Assembly (NCBI RefSeq): GCF_002744715.1
Contig: NZ_KZ319370.1
Location: forward strand, 1-64,000
Origin: Marinobacter profundi
Lineage (GTDB): Bacteria > Pseudomonadota > Gammaproteobacteria > Pseudomonadales > Oleiphilaceae
Reading direction: 5' to 3'
Length of the DNA: 64,000 nucleotides
The notes beneath the pieces are model-generated. The model saw only the letters and a list, made by a program, of their open reading frames with translations. It searched no databases and had not been told where the DNA came from. Positions within the stretch are counted from its first letter, which is position 1; each line of letters opens with the position of its first letter. Positions 29,614 to 39,349 of this stretch are shown here, in pieces. The translations under genes and the position numbers were made by a program.

Positions 29614-32367
29614 ATGGCTATAACCCCCTGGGTCACCTGGCCCGCACTCACCAAGTTCGGTTCGCTCGGAATAGTGGGCGGACTGCTGGTGCTGAGTGCT
29701 GAACGCACCGAGTTGCTGGAAAACAACATGTTCGACATGGAAAACTGGGACCGCTACAACGCCCAGATCGTCTGTGACGAACGCAGCCTGACCGCCCGTA
29801 CCGAGGACGGCACCTGTAACATCCTGGCAAACCCCGCGGAAGGCTCGGCGATGAAGCGCTTCGGTCGCAACGTCGACCCCGCCACCGTGTTCGCCGAAAC
29901 CGAACAGGACATCCTGCTGACACCGAATCCGCGGGAAGTCAGTAACGTACTGATGGCCCGTGGCGATGAATTCCAGCCGGCCACCATCGTCAATTTCATT
30001 GCCGCCGCCTGGATCCAGTTCATGGTCCACGACTGGTTTGACCACGGCCCCAACGCCGAAGGCAATCCGATCGAATTCGCACTGCCCGATGGCGACCCGC
30101 TTGGCAGCGGCACCATGAGCGTGCGCCGCACCCAGCCGGATGCCAGCCGGACACCGACCGAAACCAGCCTGCCGGTCACTTACCAGAACACCAACACGCA
30201 CTGGTGGGACGGTTCGCAGCTCTATGGCAGCGACAAGGCAACCAACGACAAGGTGCGTGCCTTCGTCGACGGCAAACTGAAGGTGGACGGCGACAACACC
30301 CTGCCCACCGAATTCTGGAGTGGCAAACCGGTTACCGGCTTTAACGAGAACTGGTGGGTCGGGCTGAGCATGATGCATCGCCTGTTCACCCTCGAACACA
30401 ACGCCATTGCCACCACCCTGAAGCAAAGCTATCCGGACGCCACTGACCAGTGGCTGTACGACAAGGCCCGCCTGATCAACGCCGCCCTGATGGCCAAGAT
30501 CCATACCGTGGAGTGGACGCCGGCCATTCTCGCCAACCCCATCCTCGAGCGCGCCATGTACGCCAACTGGTGGGGCATTGGCGGCGACCTGGAGAACCGC
30601 GAGTTCTTCCAGAACGCCCTCGACATGCTCAATAACGACGTGGAAAGCCTCGGCAATCTGCTGACCATGCTCGGTCTCGATAACGACCTGGCCAACATGG
30701 ACGCCGGCACCATCGATCACGCCCTCGGCGGCCTGGTCGGTGCCCGTACCCCCAACAACTACGACGTGCCCTACACCCTGACCGAGGAGTTCGTGTCGGT
30801 CTACCGGATGCACCCTCTGCTGCGGGACGACATCGAGGTCTATGACATCGGCTCCAATATCATCGATCAGGTGATTCCGGTGCCCGCCACCCGCGATGGC
30901 AATGCCGAGGACATCCTCGACAGCGTCGGCGCCGACCGTATGTGGTACTCCTTCGGCATCACCCATCCGGGTGCGCTTACCCTCGAGAACTACCCGGACT
31001 TCATGCGCAACCTGTCCATGCCCATTGTCGGCGACATCGACATGGCCGCCATCGACATCCTGCGTGACCGTGAGCGTGGCGTTCCGCGCTACAACGAGTT
31101 CCGCCGCCAGATCGGCCTCAAGCCCATCACCAAGTTCGAAGACCTGACCTCCAATCCGCAGTTACTGGCCAACCTCAAGCGCCTGTATAACGGTGACGTG
31201 GAAATGATCGACACCCTGGTGGGCTCACTGGCGGAAGAAACCCGTCCCGATGGCTTCGGCTTCGGCGAAACCTCGTTCCAGATCTTCATCCTCAACGCGT
31301 CGCGCCGGCTGATGACCGACCGTTTCTTTACCTCCGACTACCGCCCGGAAATCTACACCCCGGAAGGCATGGATTGGGTCGAAGGCAACACCATGGTGGA
31401 CGTGATCCGGCGCCATTACCCCAACCTGGCCAGCAGCCTGGTGGGCATGGATAACGCGTTCAAGCCCTGGGGCCTGAACATGCCGGCCGACTACGAGAAC
31501 TGGACCGCGCGGCAGAAGCAGATGCACCTGTGGACCAACGGTGCCATGCGCACCGAATACCGTGACGGCGAACTGCCCGCCCTGCAACCGGTGGACATCG
31601 GCGGTCTGATCAGCTCGGTACTCTGGGACAAGGTCAAGCGGGATTCCGACGTGGCTCCGGCCGGTTATGAGAAGCCGATTCATCCGCAGGCGGTAATGGC
31701 GCGGGTAAGCTTCAAGGCGGTACCGGGCACCCCGTACACCGGGCTGTTCCAGGGCGCGGATCACGGCCTGCTGCGGCTGTCGGTCACCGGCGATCCGGCC
31801 GATCGCGGCTTTGCGCCGGGCCTGGCCCTGAAACTGTTCGCCGACGGCCAGCGGTCACGGAACGTGTCTGCGCTGTACACGCTCTCCGGTCAGGACCAGA
31901 ACCACAATTTCTTTGCCAACGAGTTGTCGAATTACGTCTCACCGGAAGTCAACGACACCCTCGGCAGCACCACGCTGTTCTCCCTGGTGACCACCAAGCC
32001 GACCCGGCTGATGGTCAACGACATCTCCGAAGTCACCCAGGATGGCACCCCGGTGGCAGCACCGAAGGCTCCGGTCCAGGTCTACTTCGTACCTAATGCC
32101 GACCTCAAGGCAAGCTTCCCCAGTGAGCCCCATGATTTCCGGGAAAGCCTGATGACTCTCAGCGAGGGCACCCGGGTGTATGACGTCTATGCCACCAGCA
32201 AAGACATCCGCACCTCGATCTTCCCGTCGCTGAACCGCCGCTATGCCGAGGAGCGCCGCAACAGCGCCGTCAAGATTGGCGAGATTACCCTGACCTCACC
32301 GCTGATTGCCTCGCAGTTCGGTGATTCCGGAGTGTTCTTCAAGCACGAACGCTACGAAGACCGCTAA
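29614..32367 (+). CDS. Animal-haem-peroxidase superfamily protein, fatty-acid alpha-dioxygenase-like
   Basis: A 917-residue haem protein. Residues about 125-145 (AAAWIQFMVHDWFDHG, distal His about 139) and the proximal-His segment LFTLEHNAIATTL (His 262), with KARLINAALMAKIHTVEW and NTHWWDGSQLYGS between and after, match the alpha-dioxygenase branch, which oxygenates fatty acids. A weak N-terminal hydrophobic stretch (residues 12-28) could be a signal anchor. The last 270 residues form a second domain (GLFQGADHGLLRLSV, GLALKLF) that faintly resembles a catalase-like barrel. AAGGAAG precedes the ATG; a strong terminator follows. Confidence 0.83.
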   Translation: MAITPWVTWPALTKFGSLGIVGGLLVLSAERTELLENNMFDMENWDRYNAQIVCDERSLTARTEDGTCNILANPAEGSAMKRFGRNVDPATVFAETEQDILLTPNPREVSNVLMARGDEFQPATIVNFIAAAWIQFMVHDWFDHGPNAEGNPIEFALPDGDPLGSGTMSVRRTQPDASRTPTETSLPVTYQNTNTHWWDGSQLYGSDKATNDKVRAFVDGKLKVDGDNTLPTEFWSGKPVTGFNENWWVGLSMMHRLFTLEHNAIATTLKQSYPDATDQWLYDKARLINAALMAKIHTVEWTPAILANPILERAMYANWWGIGGDLENREFFQNALDMLNNDVESLGNLLTMLGLDNDLANMDAGTIDHALGGLVGARTPNNYDVPYTLTEEFVSVYRMHPLLRDDIEVYDIGSNIIDQVIPVPATRDGNAEDILDSVGADRMWYSFGITHPGALTLENYPDFMRNLSMPIVGDIDMAAIDILRDRERGVPRYNEFRRQIGLKPITKFEDLTSNPQLLANLKRLYNGDVEMIDTLVGSLAEETRPDGFGFGETSFQIFILNASRRLMTDRFFTSDYRPEIYTPEGMDWVEGNTMVDVIRRHYPNLASSLVGMDNAFKPWGLNMPADYENWTARQKQMHLWTNGAMRTEYRDGELPALQPVDIGGLISSVLWDKVKRDSDVAPAGYEKPIHPQAVMARVSFKAVPGTPYTGLFQGADHGLLRLSVTGDPADRGFAPGLALKLFADGQRSRNVSALYTLSGQDQNHNFFANELSNYVSPEVNDTLGSTTLFSLVTTKPTRLMVNDISEVTQDGTPVAAPKAPVQVYFVPNADLKASFPSEPHDFRESLMTLSEGTRVYDVYATSKDIRTSIFPSLNRRYAEERRNSAVKIGEITLTSPLIASQFGDSGVFFKHERYEDR

Positions 32368-32406
32368 GCGGGCACCTGGTTTGACTGCAGAAGCACCTGC
32401 AACCTT

Positions 32407-32437
32407 TAGCCCCGGCCTCGCCGGGGCTTTTTTTACA
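32407..32437 (+). terminator. Rho-independent terminator after the haem peroxidase gene
   Basis: The stem AGCCCCGGC/GCCGGGGCT with a CTC loop is followed by seven T residues. Confidence 0.93.
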
Positions 32438-32481
32438 GCTCTTGCGGACAGGTGGATGGCTGCTTTGCGGCACTCTGCCAG

Positions 32482-32691
32482 CTAACCGCGCCGGTAATCC
32501 GGATCGGTCCAGCAGCGTGGCAAGGCCTCACCCGACGGGAACCCCAAACCCTGCTTGTCGAACTGCTCCGGATCCTGGGCTTCCTCGCCGAAATGCAGGC
32601 AACCGCTCACTGTGGCGGCAAACGGATTGAACAGGGCCTGCAAATCCTGGATTTCCACCAGGTGCCCGGTGGTTTTTTCGGCCAGCAACAT
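32482..32691 (-). CDS. Small conserved hypothetical protein, 69 residues
   Basis: A short acidic protein (LLAEKTTGHLVEIQDLQALF ... SGEALPRCWTDPDYRRG). I recognise the ending SGEALPRCW-DP-Y as common in gammaproteobacterial small proteins, but I know no function. A GGAGAGG ribosome site sits well placed before the ATG. It lies between the peroxidase terminator and rlmE on the same strand as rlmE, 120 bases downstream. The overlapping plus-strand frames lack ribosome sites and look like shadows. Confidence 0.6.
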   Translation of the reverse strand: MLLAEKTTGHLVEIQDLQALFNPFAATVSGCLHFGEEAQDPEQFDKQGLGFPSGEALPRCWTDPDYRRG

Positions 32692-32812
32692 AATCCTCTC
32701 CCCACGCCTCCCTGAACGACAGCCCCAAGGCCACCCTGCGGGAGGTCAGCTATGTGATTGAACGAGTCTTACCAAGAGCATAGACCCGGTCCGGGGAGGT
32801 TGCCTGTGGTGG

Positions 32813-33433
32813 TTATCCCTTGAAACCCTTGCCGACAATATAGACTTCCCGCGAACGGGAGCGGGATGACTCGGGCTTGCGCACCACGACCTTGTCGAAC
32901 ACTGCGCGCACCGCCTTGACGTAGTCGTCATAGCCTTCACCCTGGAACACCTTGGCGACAAAGCTGCCCTTGGGCTTGAGGACCTGGCGGGCCATATCCA
33001 GCGCCAGCTCCACCAGGTACATGGAAGCCGCTTGGTCGGCGGCATTCACGCCGCTGATGTTCGGTGCCATGTCGGAGATCACCACATCCACCGGCGCACC
33101 CTCGAGGGTCGCCATGATCGCCTCGAACACCGCATCTTCGGTGAAATCCCCCTGAATGAACTCAACCCCGGCAACGGGATCCATCGGCAGGATGTCGGAG
33201 GCCACCACCCGGCCCTTGTGACCCACCAGGTCGGCGGCGACCTGGGACCAGCCACCGGGGGCAGAGCCCAGGTCCATCACCACCATGTTGGGGTGAATCA
33301 GCCGGTCTTTCTTGTTGATCTCGAGGAGCTTGTAACTGGCCCGGGAGCGGTAACCGTCCACCTGCGCCTGTTTGACGAAAGGATCGTTAACGTGCTCTTC
33401 AAGCCAGCGGTTACTGCTTTTGGATCGGGCCAT
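32813..33433 (-). CDS. rlmE: 23S rRNA (uridine-2552 2'-O) methyltransferase RlmE (FtsJ)
   Basis: A 206-residue SAM-dependent enzyme that methylates U2552 of 23S rRNA during late 50S assembly. The SAM-binding motif is [15 protein letters not shown] (residues about 50-64). The catalytic K-D-K-E set is visible: K at YKLLEI, D in [12 protein letters not shown] in [15 protein letters not shown]. Length is normal and the ATG at 33433 leads straight into [11 protein letters not shown]. No linked ftsH is seen downstream, unlike in enterobacteria. The 207-base gap upstream holds no gene. Confidence 0.95.
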   Translation of the reverse strand: MARSKSSNRWLEEHVNDPFVKQAQVDGYRSRASYKLLEINKKDRLIHPNMVVMDLGSAPGGWSQVAADLVGHKGRVVASDILPMDPVAGVEFIQGDFTEDAVFEAIMATLEGAPVDVVISDMAPNISGVNAADQAASMYLVELALDMARQVLKPKGSFVAKVFQGEGYDDYVKAVRAVFDKVVVRKPESSRSRSREVYIVGKGFKG

Positions 33434-33640
33434 AGTGACTCATTCAATGGTTCAGGCGGTTGCCAGACAGACGGCAGGATACTGCCCACCATTGTACGTG
33501 CCCCACCCGGCAGCCGCAAAACCCTGACAACCGCCCCCGGCACACGTACAATTGGCCCGTTTTCAACCCGACTTCACCACCCGGCATCTCCGGCAAGCAC
33601 CCTGTGCCCTGTGACGCGGAGCTTCCGGGCAGGACTGACT

Positions 33641-35302
33641 ATGATCCGCCTTACCGAACTGGCCCTGCCACTGGACCACCCTGAAAGCGCCCTGCGTGCC
33701 GCCATTCTCGAGCGGCTCAAGATCTGGGACGCGGACCTGCTCAACTTCACGGTGTTCAAGCGCAGTTACGATGCGCGCAAAAAAAACACCGAGATCAAGT
33801 TTGTCTACATCATCGATCTGCGGGCCCGCGACGAAGCCGCTATCCTCGACCGGTTTGCCGCCGACAACCACGTGCGCCCGGCCCCGGATACCGGGTACCA
33901 CCCGGTGGCCCGGGCTCCCGCTGAGCTGACCGAGCGCCCGGTGGTGATCGGCTTCGGCCCCTGCGGTCTGTTTGCCGCCCTGCTACTGGCCCAGATGGGC
34001 TTCCGTCCCATTGTGCTGGAACGGGGCAAGGACGTCCGGCGGCGGACCAAGGACACCTGGGCGCTGTGGCGCAAGAAAACCCTGACCCCGGAATCCAACG
34101 TGCAGTTTGGTGAAGGCGGCGCGGGGCTGTTTTCCGATGGCAAACTTTACAGCCAGATCAAGGATCCGAAGTTCTACGGCCGCAAGGTCATGCAGGAGTT
34201 TGTCCGCGCCGGTGCCCCGGAAGAAATCCTCTACGTCAGCAAGCCCCACATCGGCACCTTCCGGCTGACCGGCGTAGTGGCCGCCATGCGCCAGGAAATC
34301 ATCGACCTCGGCGGGGACATCCGCTTTGAAAGCAAGGTAACCGACCTGCTGCTCAACGACGGCCGCATCGAAGGCGTCGAGCTGGCGAGCGGAGAACGGA
34401 TCAGCAGCCGCTATGTGGTGCTGGCCCTGGGCCACAGTGCCCGGGAAACCTTCCGCATGCTGCAACGCAACGGCGTCTTTATCGAAGCCAAACCCTTCGC
34501 CATCGGCTTCCGCATCGAACACCCGCAATCGCTCATCGACCAGGCCCGCCTCGGCAAATACGCCGGCCATCCGGCCCTCGGCGCGGCGGACTACAAACTG
34601 GTCTACCACGCCAGCAACGGCCGCGCAGTATACAGCTTTTGTATGTGCCCCGGCGGCACCGTGGTCGCCGCCACCTCCGAACCGGAACGGGTAGTGACCA
34701 ACGGCATGAGCCAGTACTCCCGCAACGAGCGCAACGCCAACGCCGGTATCGTGGTGGCCATTCACCCCGGTGAGGACTTCCCCGGCGGCCCGCTGGCCGG
34801 CGTGGAACTGCAGGAGCAACTGGAAGCCAACGCCTACAAACTCGGCGGCAGCGACTACTGCGCGCCGGCGCAGCTGGTCGGTGACTTTATTAAAGGCCGC
34901 CCCTCCACCGCCCTGGGCGAGGTCGAACCCTCCTACAAACCCGGCGTCCGGCTGGGGGATCTGGCACCCTCGCTGCCGCCCTATGCCATCGAAGCCATCC
35001 GCGAAGCCCTGCCCGCCTTTGGCAAGCAGATCCGCGGCTTTGACCGGGACGACGCGGTACTCACCGGCATCGAGACCCGCACCTCGTCGCCGGTGCGCAT
35101 CACCCGTGATCACGCCAGCCTGCAGAGCCTGAACGTCCGCGGGCTGTACCCGGCCGGTGAAGGGGCCGGCTATGCCGGAGGTATCCTGTCGGCGGGCGTG
35201 GATGGCATCAAGGTTGCGGAAGCCCTGGCCCTGGCCATGGTGGCGGACCTGCAGGGCAGCCATAGCGGGGACGCCGCCGCTCCTGCCGGGACGCAGCCGT
35301 GA
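33641..35302 (+). CDS. FAD-dependent dehydrogenase, COG2509-type
   Basis: A 553-residue flavoprotein. An N-terminal domain of about 95 residues (MIRLTELALPLDHPESALRA...) precedes the FAD Rossmann motif VIGFGPCGLFAALLLAQMG (about 105-123) and the GEGGAGLFSDGKL segment. The family is broadly conserved and its reaction is not established. I chose the ATG at 33641 because the long upstream frame overlaps rlmE and has no such similarity. It overlaps the next gene by 4 bases (ATGA), indicating translational coupling. Confidence 0.85.
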   Translation: MIRLTELALPLDHPESALRAAILERLKIWDADLLNFTVFKRSYDARKKNTEIKFVYIIDLRARDEAAILDRFAADNHVRPAPDTGYHPVARAPAELTERPVVIGFGPCGLFAALLLAQMGFRPIVLERGKDVRRRTKDTWALWRKKTLTPESNVQFGEGGAGLFSDGKLYSQIKDPKFYGRKVMQEFVRAGAPEEILYVSKPHIGTFRLTGVVAAMRQEIIDLGGDIRFESKVTDLLLNDGRIEGVELASGERISSRYVVLALGHSARETFRMLQRNGVFIEAKPFAIGFRIEHPQSLIDQARLGKYAGHPALGAADYKLVYHASNGRAVYSFCMCPGGTVVAATSEPERVVTNGMSQYSRNERNANAGIVVAIHPGEDFPGGPLAGVELQEQLEANAYKLGGSDYCAPAQLVGDFIKGRPSTALGEVEPSYKPGVRLGDLAPSLPPYAIEAIREALPAFGKQIRGFDRDDAVLTGIETRTSSPVRITRDHASLQSLNVRGLYPAGEGAGYAGGILSAGVDGIKVAEALALAMVADLQGSHSGDAAAPAGTQP

Positions 35303-36030
35303 AACTGGACGACATCAAGAAACTGCACCAGAAGAAGTACCGGCAGGCCTTCGGCCACTACCTGGTGGAAGGCGAACACCTGGTGCTGGAACTGCAGAAG
35401 GCGGCTGTCCGCCAGCCCGCCCTGCGCCAGGCCGAACTCTATGTGACCCCGGCCCACGCCGGCTGGCAGAGCCCGTTGCGCATCCATCCGGTGAGCGAAC
35501 GCCAGATGGCACAGCTGGCGGATACCCGCACACCCCAGGGCATCCTGGCGGTGGTGCCCCTGCCCCGGCTGGCGGCCGCCCGGGACACCGAGGCCGGTGA
35601 AAAAGCCATTTACCTTTACGAGGTCCAGGACCCCGGCAACCTGGGCACCATTCTGCGCACCCTGGCGTGGTTCGGCGGCTTCCGCTGCCTGCTCAGCCCC
35701 GGCAGTGTTGACCCCTACAACCCGAAAGTCGTGCGCGCCAGCATGGGCGCCATTTTCCACGTGCCACTGGAAACCGAGGTGCCGCTGGCTGACCTGGCCG
35801 CCCGCTATTTCAGCATTGCCTGCCTCGACCTGAACGGTGACCGGCTCACTGCGCCGGGCTTTCAGCAGCATGACTGCTACCTGTTCGGCAACGAGGCCCG
35901 GGGGGTGCCGACCGAGGCCCTGCAGCGGCTGGGCGCAACGCCCTATACCATAAACGGCAAAGGCGAGATTGAATCCCTCAATCTCGCCTCCGCCGTCAAT
36001 ATCTGCGCTTACGAACTGAACCGCAGCTGA
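35299..36030 (+). CDS. TrmH/SpoU-family RNA 2'-O-methyltransferase
   Basis: A 243-residue SPOUT-fold RNA methyltransferase. The substrate-binding domain is N-terminal (LHQKKYRQAFGHYLVEGEHL). The knot motifs are IYLYEVQDPGNLGTILRTLAWFG, LFGNEARGVP and ESLNLASAVNICAYEL, the last being the SAM-binding trefoil. It is the probable rRNA- or tRNA-ribose methylating type; the exact nucleotide is unknown. Translationally coupled to the flavoprotein gene. Its TGA stop abuts the TCA (reversed stop) of ahpF, so the two convergent genes share no spacer. Confidence 0.87.
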   Translation: MKLDDIKKLHQKKYRQAFGHYLVEGEHLVLELQKAAVRQPALRQAELYVTPAHAGWQSPLRIHPVSERQMAQLADTRTPQGILAVVPLPRLAAARDTEAGEKAIYLYEVQDPGNLGTILRTLAWFGGFRCLLSPGSVDPYNPKVVRASMGAIFHVPLETEVPLADLAARYFSIACLDLNGDRLTAPGFQQHDCYLFGNEARGVPTEALQRLGATPYTINGKGEIESLNLASAVNICAYELNRS

Positions 36031-37599
36031 TCAGTCTTCCGCGCTGTTGCGGATCAGGAAGTCAAAGGCGCTCAGCGCAGCCTTGGATCCCTCACCCATG
36101 GAGATGACGATCTGCTTGTACGGCACGGTGGTCGCATCGCCCGCTGCGAAGACGCCCGGAATGGAGGTCTCGTTGCGCTCGTTGATCACAATCTCGCCAT
36201 GCTGGCTCAGCTCGATATCGCCGTTCAGCCATTCGGTGTTCGGGACCAGGCCGATCTGGACAAACACCCCTTCCAGCGCCACGTGGTGCGTTTCGCCGGA
36301 ATTGCGGTCCGTGTAGTTCAGGCCGCTCACCTTGCCGTTTGCACCGGTCACCTCGGTGGTCTGGGCAGACGTGACGATGTCCACGTTCTTCAGGCTGCGC
36401 AGCTTCTTCTGCAGCACCTCATCGGCACGCATTTCGGCACCGAACTCGAGCAGGGTGACGTGACCGACGATACCGGCCAGGTCAATCGCCGCTTCCACGC
36501 CGGAGTTACCCCCACCGATCACCGCAACGCGCTTGCCCTTGAACAGCGGGCCGTCACAGTGCGGGCAGTAAGCCACCCCCTTGTTACGGTATTCGGCTTC
36601 ACCCGGCACGCCCAGCTGACGCCAGCGGGCGCCGGTGGCCAGCACCACCGTGCGCGCCTTCAGTGACGCCCCGTTGGCCAGCCGTACTTCGTGGGCCTGG
36701 CCAGGCTTCGCGGCAGGAATCAGCTTGTCGGCACGCTGCAGGTTCATGATGTCCACGTCGTACTCTTTAACGTGCTGCTCCATGGCCGCCACCAGCTTGG
36801 GGCCTTCGGTATAGGGTACCGAGATCAGGTTTTCGATGCCCATGGTGTCCGACACCTGGCCACCAAACCGCTCGGCAGCGATGCCGGTTGCGATGCCCTT
36901 GCGGGCGGCGTAGATCGCCGCCGCCGAACCCGCCGGGCCACCACCGATGACCAGCACTTCAAAGGTGTCCTTCTGCTTGAGCTTCTCAGCCTCGCGGGCC
37001 TCGGCACCGGTGTCCACCTTGGCCAGGATCTGCTCCAGGGTCATCCGGCCGTTGCCGAAAGGCTCGCCATTGAGGTAGATGCTCGGCACCGCCATCACTT
37101 CCCGCTGTTCCACTTCGTCCTGGAACAGCGCGCCATCGATCGAGGTGTGGCGAACCTTCGGATTCAGCACTGCCATCAGGTTCAGGGCCTGCACCACGTC
37201 CGGGCAGTTCTGGCAGGACAGTGAAAAGTAGGTCTCGAACTCGAACTCGCCGTCCAGCGCCTGGACCTGTTCGATCACTTCCTGGCTGGCCTTGGACGGA
37301 TGGCCGCCCACCTGCAGCAGGGCCAGCACCAGCGAGGTGAATTCGTGGCCCATGGGGATACCGGCAAAGCGGACACCGATGTCAGTACCAACACGATTAA
37401 TGGCAAACGACGGCCGCCGGATGTTGGAGGCACCGTCCTCTGTCAGGGTGATCTTGTCCGACAGTGAGGCGATCTCGGTCAGCAGCTCATGCAACTCCCG
37501 GGACTTGGCGCTATCGTCCAGCGCGGCAACCAGCTCGATGGGTTGCTTGACGTTCTCGAGGTACGCTTTGAGTTGATCCTTGAGATTGGTATCCAGCAT
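36031..37599 (-). CDS. ahpF: Alkyl hydroperoxide reductase subunit F
   Basis: The flavoprotein that passes electrons from NADH to AhpC to reduce organic peroxides. It has 522 residues, the usual length. The N-terminal tandem thioredoxin-fold domain has the redox pair CQNC (Cys 129/132). The thioredoxin-reductase-like part has FAD motif [19 protein letters not shown], the second pair CPHC (about residue 345) and NADH motif [12 protein letters not shown]. It sits downstream of ahpC with a terminator and its own possible OxyR half-box between, so it may have a separate promoter. Confidence 0.96.
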   Translation of the reverse strand: MLDTNLKDQLKAYLENVKQPIELVAALDDSAKSRELHELLTEIASLSDKITLTEDGASNIRRPSFAINRVGTDIGVRFAGIPMGHEFTSLVLALLQVGGHPSKASQEVIEQVQALDGEFEFETYFSLSCQNCPDVVQALNLMAVLNPKVRHTSIDGALFQDEVEQREVMAVPSIYLNGEPFGNGRMTLEQILAKVDTGAEAREAEKLKQKDTFEVLVIGGGPAGSAAAIYAARKGIATGIAAERFGGQVSDTMGIENLISVPYTEGPKLVAAMEQHVKEYDVDIMNLQRADKLIPAAKPGQAHEVRLANGASLKARTVVLATGARWRQLGVPGEAEYRNKGVAYCPHCDGPLFKGKRVAVIGGGNSGVEAAIDLAGIVGHVTLLEFGAEMRADEVLQKKLRSLKNVDIVTSAQTTEVTGANGKVSGLNYTDRNSGETHHVALEGVFVQIGLVPNTEWLNGDIELSQHGEIVINERNETSIPGVFAAGDATTVPYKQIVISMGEGSKAALSAFDFLIRNSAED

Positions 37600-37741
37600 G
37601 TAGGTATTCCCCTTGATCGGTAATGAAGTTTTGGCCAGCCAGCGCCCTAAGACGCTGAGGTAACACAGGTTGTGCCGTTATGATGGTTCAACAATACGGC
37701 CAGGCTATAGAAAGCTCAAATTGATTCACACAAAACTATTG

Positions 37742-37756
37742 ATAGCCGTTTACTAT
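37742..37756. promoter_or_regulatory. OxyR-like half-box upstream of ahpF
   Basis: ATAG-CCGTTTA-CTAT has the exact ATAG-N7-CTAT spacing of an OxyR tetrad pair, 143 bases upstream of the ahpF start. Confidence 0.5.
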
Positions 37757-37786
37757 TTCTGACCATGACTCTGATAGAGCAGCCAT

Positions 37787-37815
37787 AAAAAAGGCCCGCA
37801 GCGCGGGCCTTTCTC
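37787..37815 (-). terminator. Rho-independent terminator after ahpC
   Basis: On the minus strand the stem AAGGCCCGC/GCGGGCCTT is followed by seven T residues, 25 bases past the ahpC stop. Confidence 0.92.
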
Positions 37816-37838
37816 ACAAGTCTCTGATTGAACTCAAA

Positions 37839-38402
37839 TCAGATCTTGCCTACCAGGTCCAGGGAAGGAGCCAGGGTCTTCTCACCTTCCTTCCACTTGG
37901 CCGGGCATACTTCGCCCGGGTTGTTACGAACGTACTGGGCAGCCTTGATCTTGCGCAGCAGGTCGTCCGCGTCACGGCCGATACCTTCAGCAGTGATCTC
38001 AACAGCCTGGATGATGCCATCCGGGTCGATTACGAAGGTGGCACGGTCTGCCAGGCCCTGGCCTTCACGCATAACACCGAAGTTGTTGGTGATGGTGCCG
38101 GTCTGGTCGCCTACCATGTAGTAGTTGATCTTGGCGATGGTCTCGGAAGTGTCGTGCCATGCCTTGTGGGTGAAGTGGGTGTCGGTAGACACGGAGAACA
38201 CTTCGACACCCAGCTTCTGCAGCTCTTCGTACTTGTCAGCCACGTCGCCCAGCTCGGTCGGGCAAACGAACGTGAAGTCGGCCGGGTAGAAGAAGAACAC
38301 CGCCCACTTGCCTTTAACGTCGGCTTCGGAGATCTCTACGAACTCACCCTGCTTGAATGCGGTGGCGTTGAACGGTTTGATTTCAGAGTTAACAATACCC
38401 AT
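37839..38402 (-). CDS. ahpC: Alkyl hydroperoxide reductase peroxiredoxin subunit C
   Basis: A typical 2-Cys peroxiredoxin of 187 residues that detoxifies peroxides in the cytosol and is recycled by AhpF. The peroxidatic Cys47 sits in [14 protein letters not shown] and the resolving Cys in [11 protein letters not shown] near 167. AGGAG precedes the ATG at 38402; a longer frame to 38510 has no family similarity. Codon use looks like that of a highly expressed gene. An OxyR-like half-box lies 116 bases upstream. Confidence 0.96.
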   Translation of the reverse strand: MGIVNSEIKPFNATAFKQGEFVEISEADVKGKWAVFFFYPADFTFVCPTELGDVADKYEELQKLGVEVFSVSTDTHFTHKAWHDTSETIAKINYYMVGDQTGTITNNFGVMREGQGLADRATFVIDPDGIIQAVEITAEGIGRDADDLLRKIKAAQYVRNNPGEVCPAKWKEGEKTLAPSLDLVGKI

Positions 38403-38517
38403 GAAAGAAAGACTCCTGTTGGTTGGTTTCCGGTATTGAATCCGGGTCGATGAAGTTACGGATGACACCTTAACGGCTTTGCCCGCTTCATTTAAATTAA
38501 TTATTTTCAAACCAAGA

Positions 38518-38532
38518 ATAGTTTTTGGCTAT
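38518..38532. promoter_or_regulatory. OxyR-like half-box upstream of ahpC
   Basis: ATAG-TTTTTGG-CTAT matches the OxyR ATAG-N7-CTAT spacing; the next pair (toward ahpC) is degenerate and AT-rich. Confidence 0.55.
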
Positions 38533-38680
38533 ACCGGACAAGTCGACTGGCATCTGCGGTCAGTCAGATTGTCCGGAAACATCATTGCAGCCCCATGACC
38601 ACTCGGGGATTATCACGGGTTGCAGGCACGGTTTGCGAGCCCTACCGCCAGCCCACCGCACCGGTCGAGGATACCCAGGC

Positions 38681-39349
38681 ATGCAGCAATACCTTGAGGC
38701 AACGCGTTTTTTCGATTACGACCACCCCCAGGTACAACACTGGCTGGAACGCCAGCTTGAGGGCGTCGGGGAAGACCCGCTGGAGCGGATCCGCGCGCTG
38801 TACCTGGCGGTTCGTGACCAGATCAGCTACAACCCCTACGTGTTTCGGACCGACCCGGCGACGTTCAGCGCCAGCTATGCCCTTGAATCCGGAGAGACCT
38901 ATTGTATCCCAAAAGCGGTGCTGTTGGGTGCCGCTGCCCGGGCCATCGGCGTTCCCAGCCGGCTGGGCCTGGCCGATGTGAAGAACCATCTGTCCAGCCC
39001 CAGGCTCATCGAGTGGCTGCAATCCGACATCTTCCGCATGCACGGCTACATCGAGCTCTACCTTAACGGCCGCTGGGTCAAAGCCACACCGGCCTTCAAC
39101 GCCGAGCTGTGCGCCATGATGAACGTCGAGCCCCTGGAGTTCGACGGTGTCCGGGACTCAGTGTTCCAGGAGTATACCGCAAGCGGTGACGCCCACATGG
39201 AATACATCAACGACCATGGCGTCTTCGACGACCTGCCCCACCAGTTCATCGTGGATGGCCTGCGCCGGGCCTACGGCCACCTGTTCCGGGAGGACCGCCG
39301 CCAATCCGGCGGGGGCGCCAGCCTCACCCGCGACATCACCGCCGGCTAA
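38681..39349 (+). CDS. Transglutaminase-like (cysteine-protease-fold) protein
   Basis: A 222-residue protein with the transglutaminase-like core. The catalytic Cys lies in SGETYCIPKAVLLGAAARAIG, the His in HGYIELYLNGRWVKATP (His followed by the Asp/Asn region PAFN). No signal peptide is seen, so it is probably cytosolic. The family includes peptidases and amidases; the substrate is unknown. I chose the ATG at 38681 (MQQYLEATRFFDY) rather than 38525. It overlaps the convergent dpkA by 4 bases. Confidence 0.82.
   Translation: MQQYLEATRFFDYDHPQVQHWLERQLEGVGEDPLERIRALYLAVRDQISYNPYVFRTDPATFSASYALESGETYCIPKAVLLGAAARAIGVPSRLGLADVKNHLSSPRLIEWLQSDIFRMHGYIELYLNGRWVKATPAFNAELCAMMNVEPLEFDGVRDSVFQEYTASGDAHMEYINDHGVFDDLPHQFIVDGLRRAYGHLFREDRRQSGGGASLTRDITAG

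Noticed and set aside
32452..32761. Plus-strand small frames opposite the 69-residue gene
   Set aside because: They lack ribosome sites and a recognisable pattern, whereas the minus-strand gene has a good ribosome site and a conserved ending.
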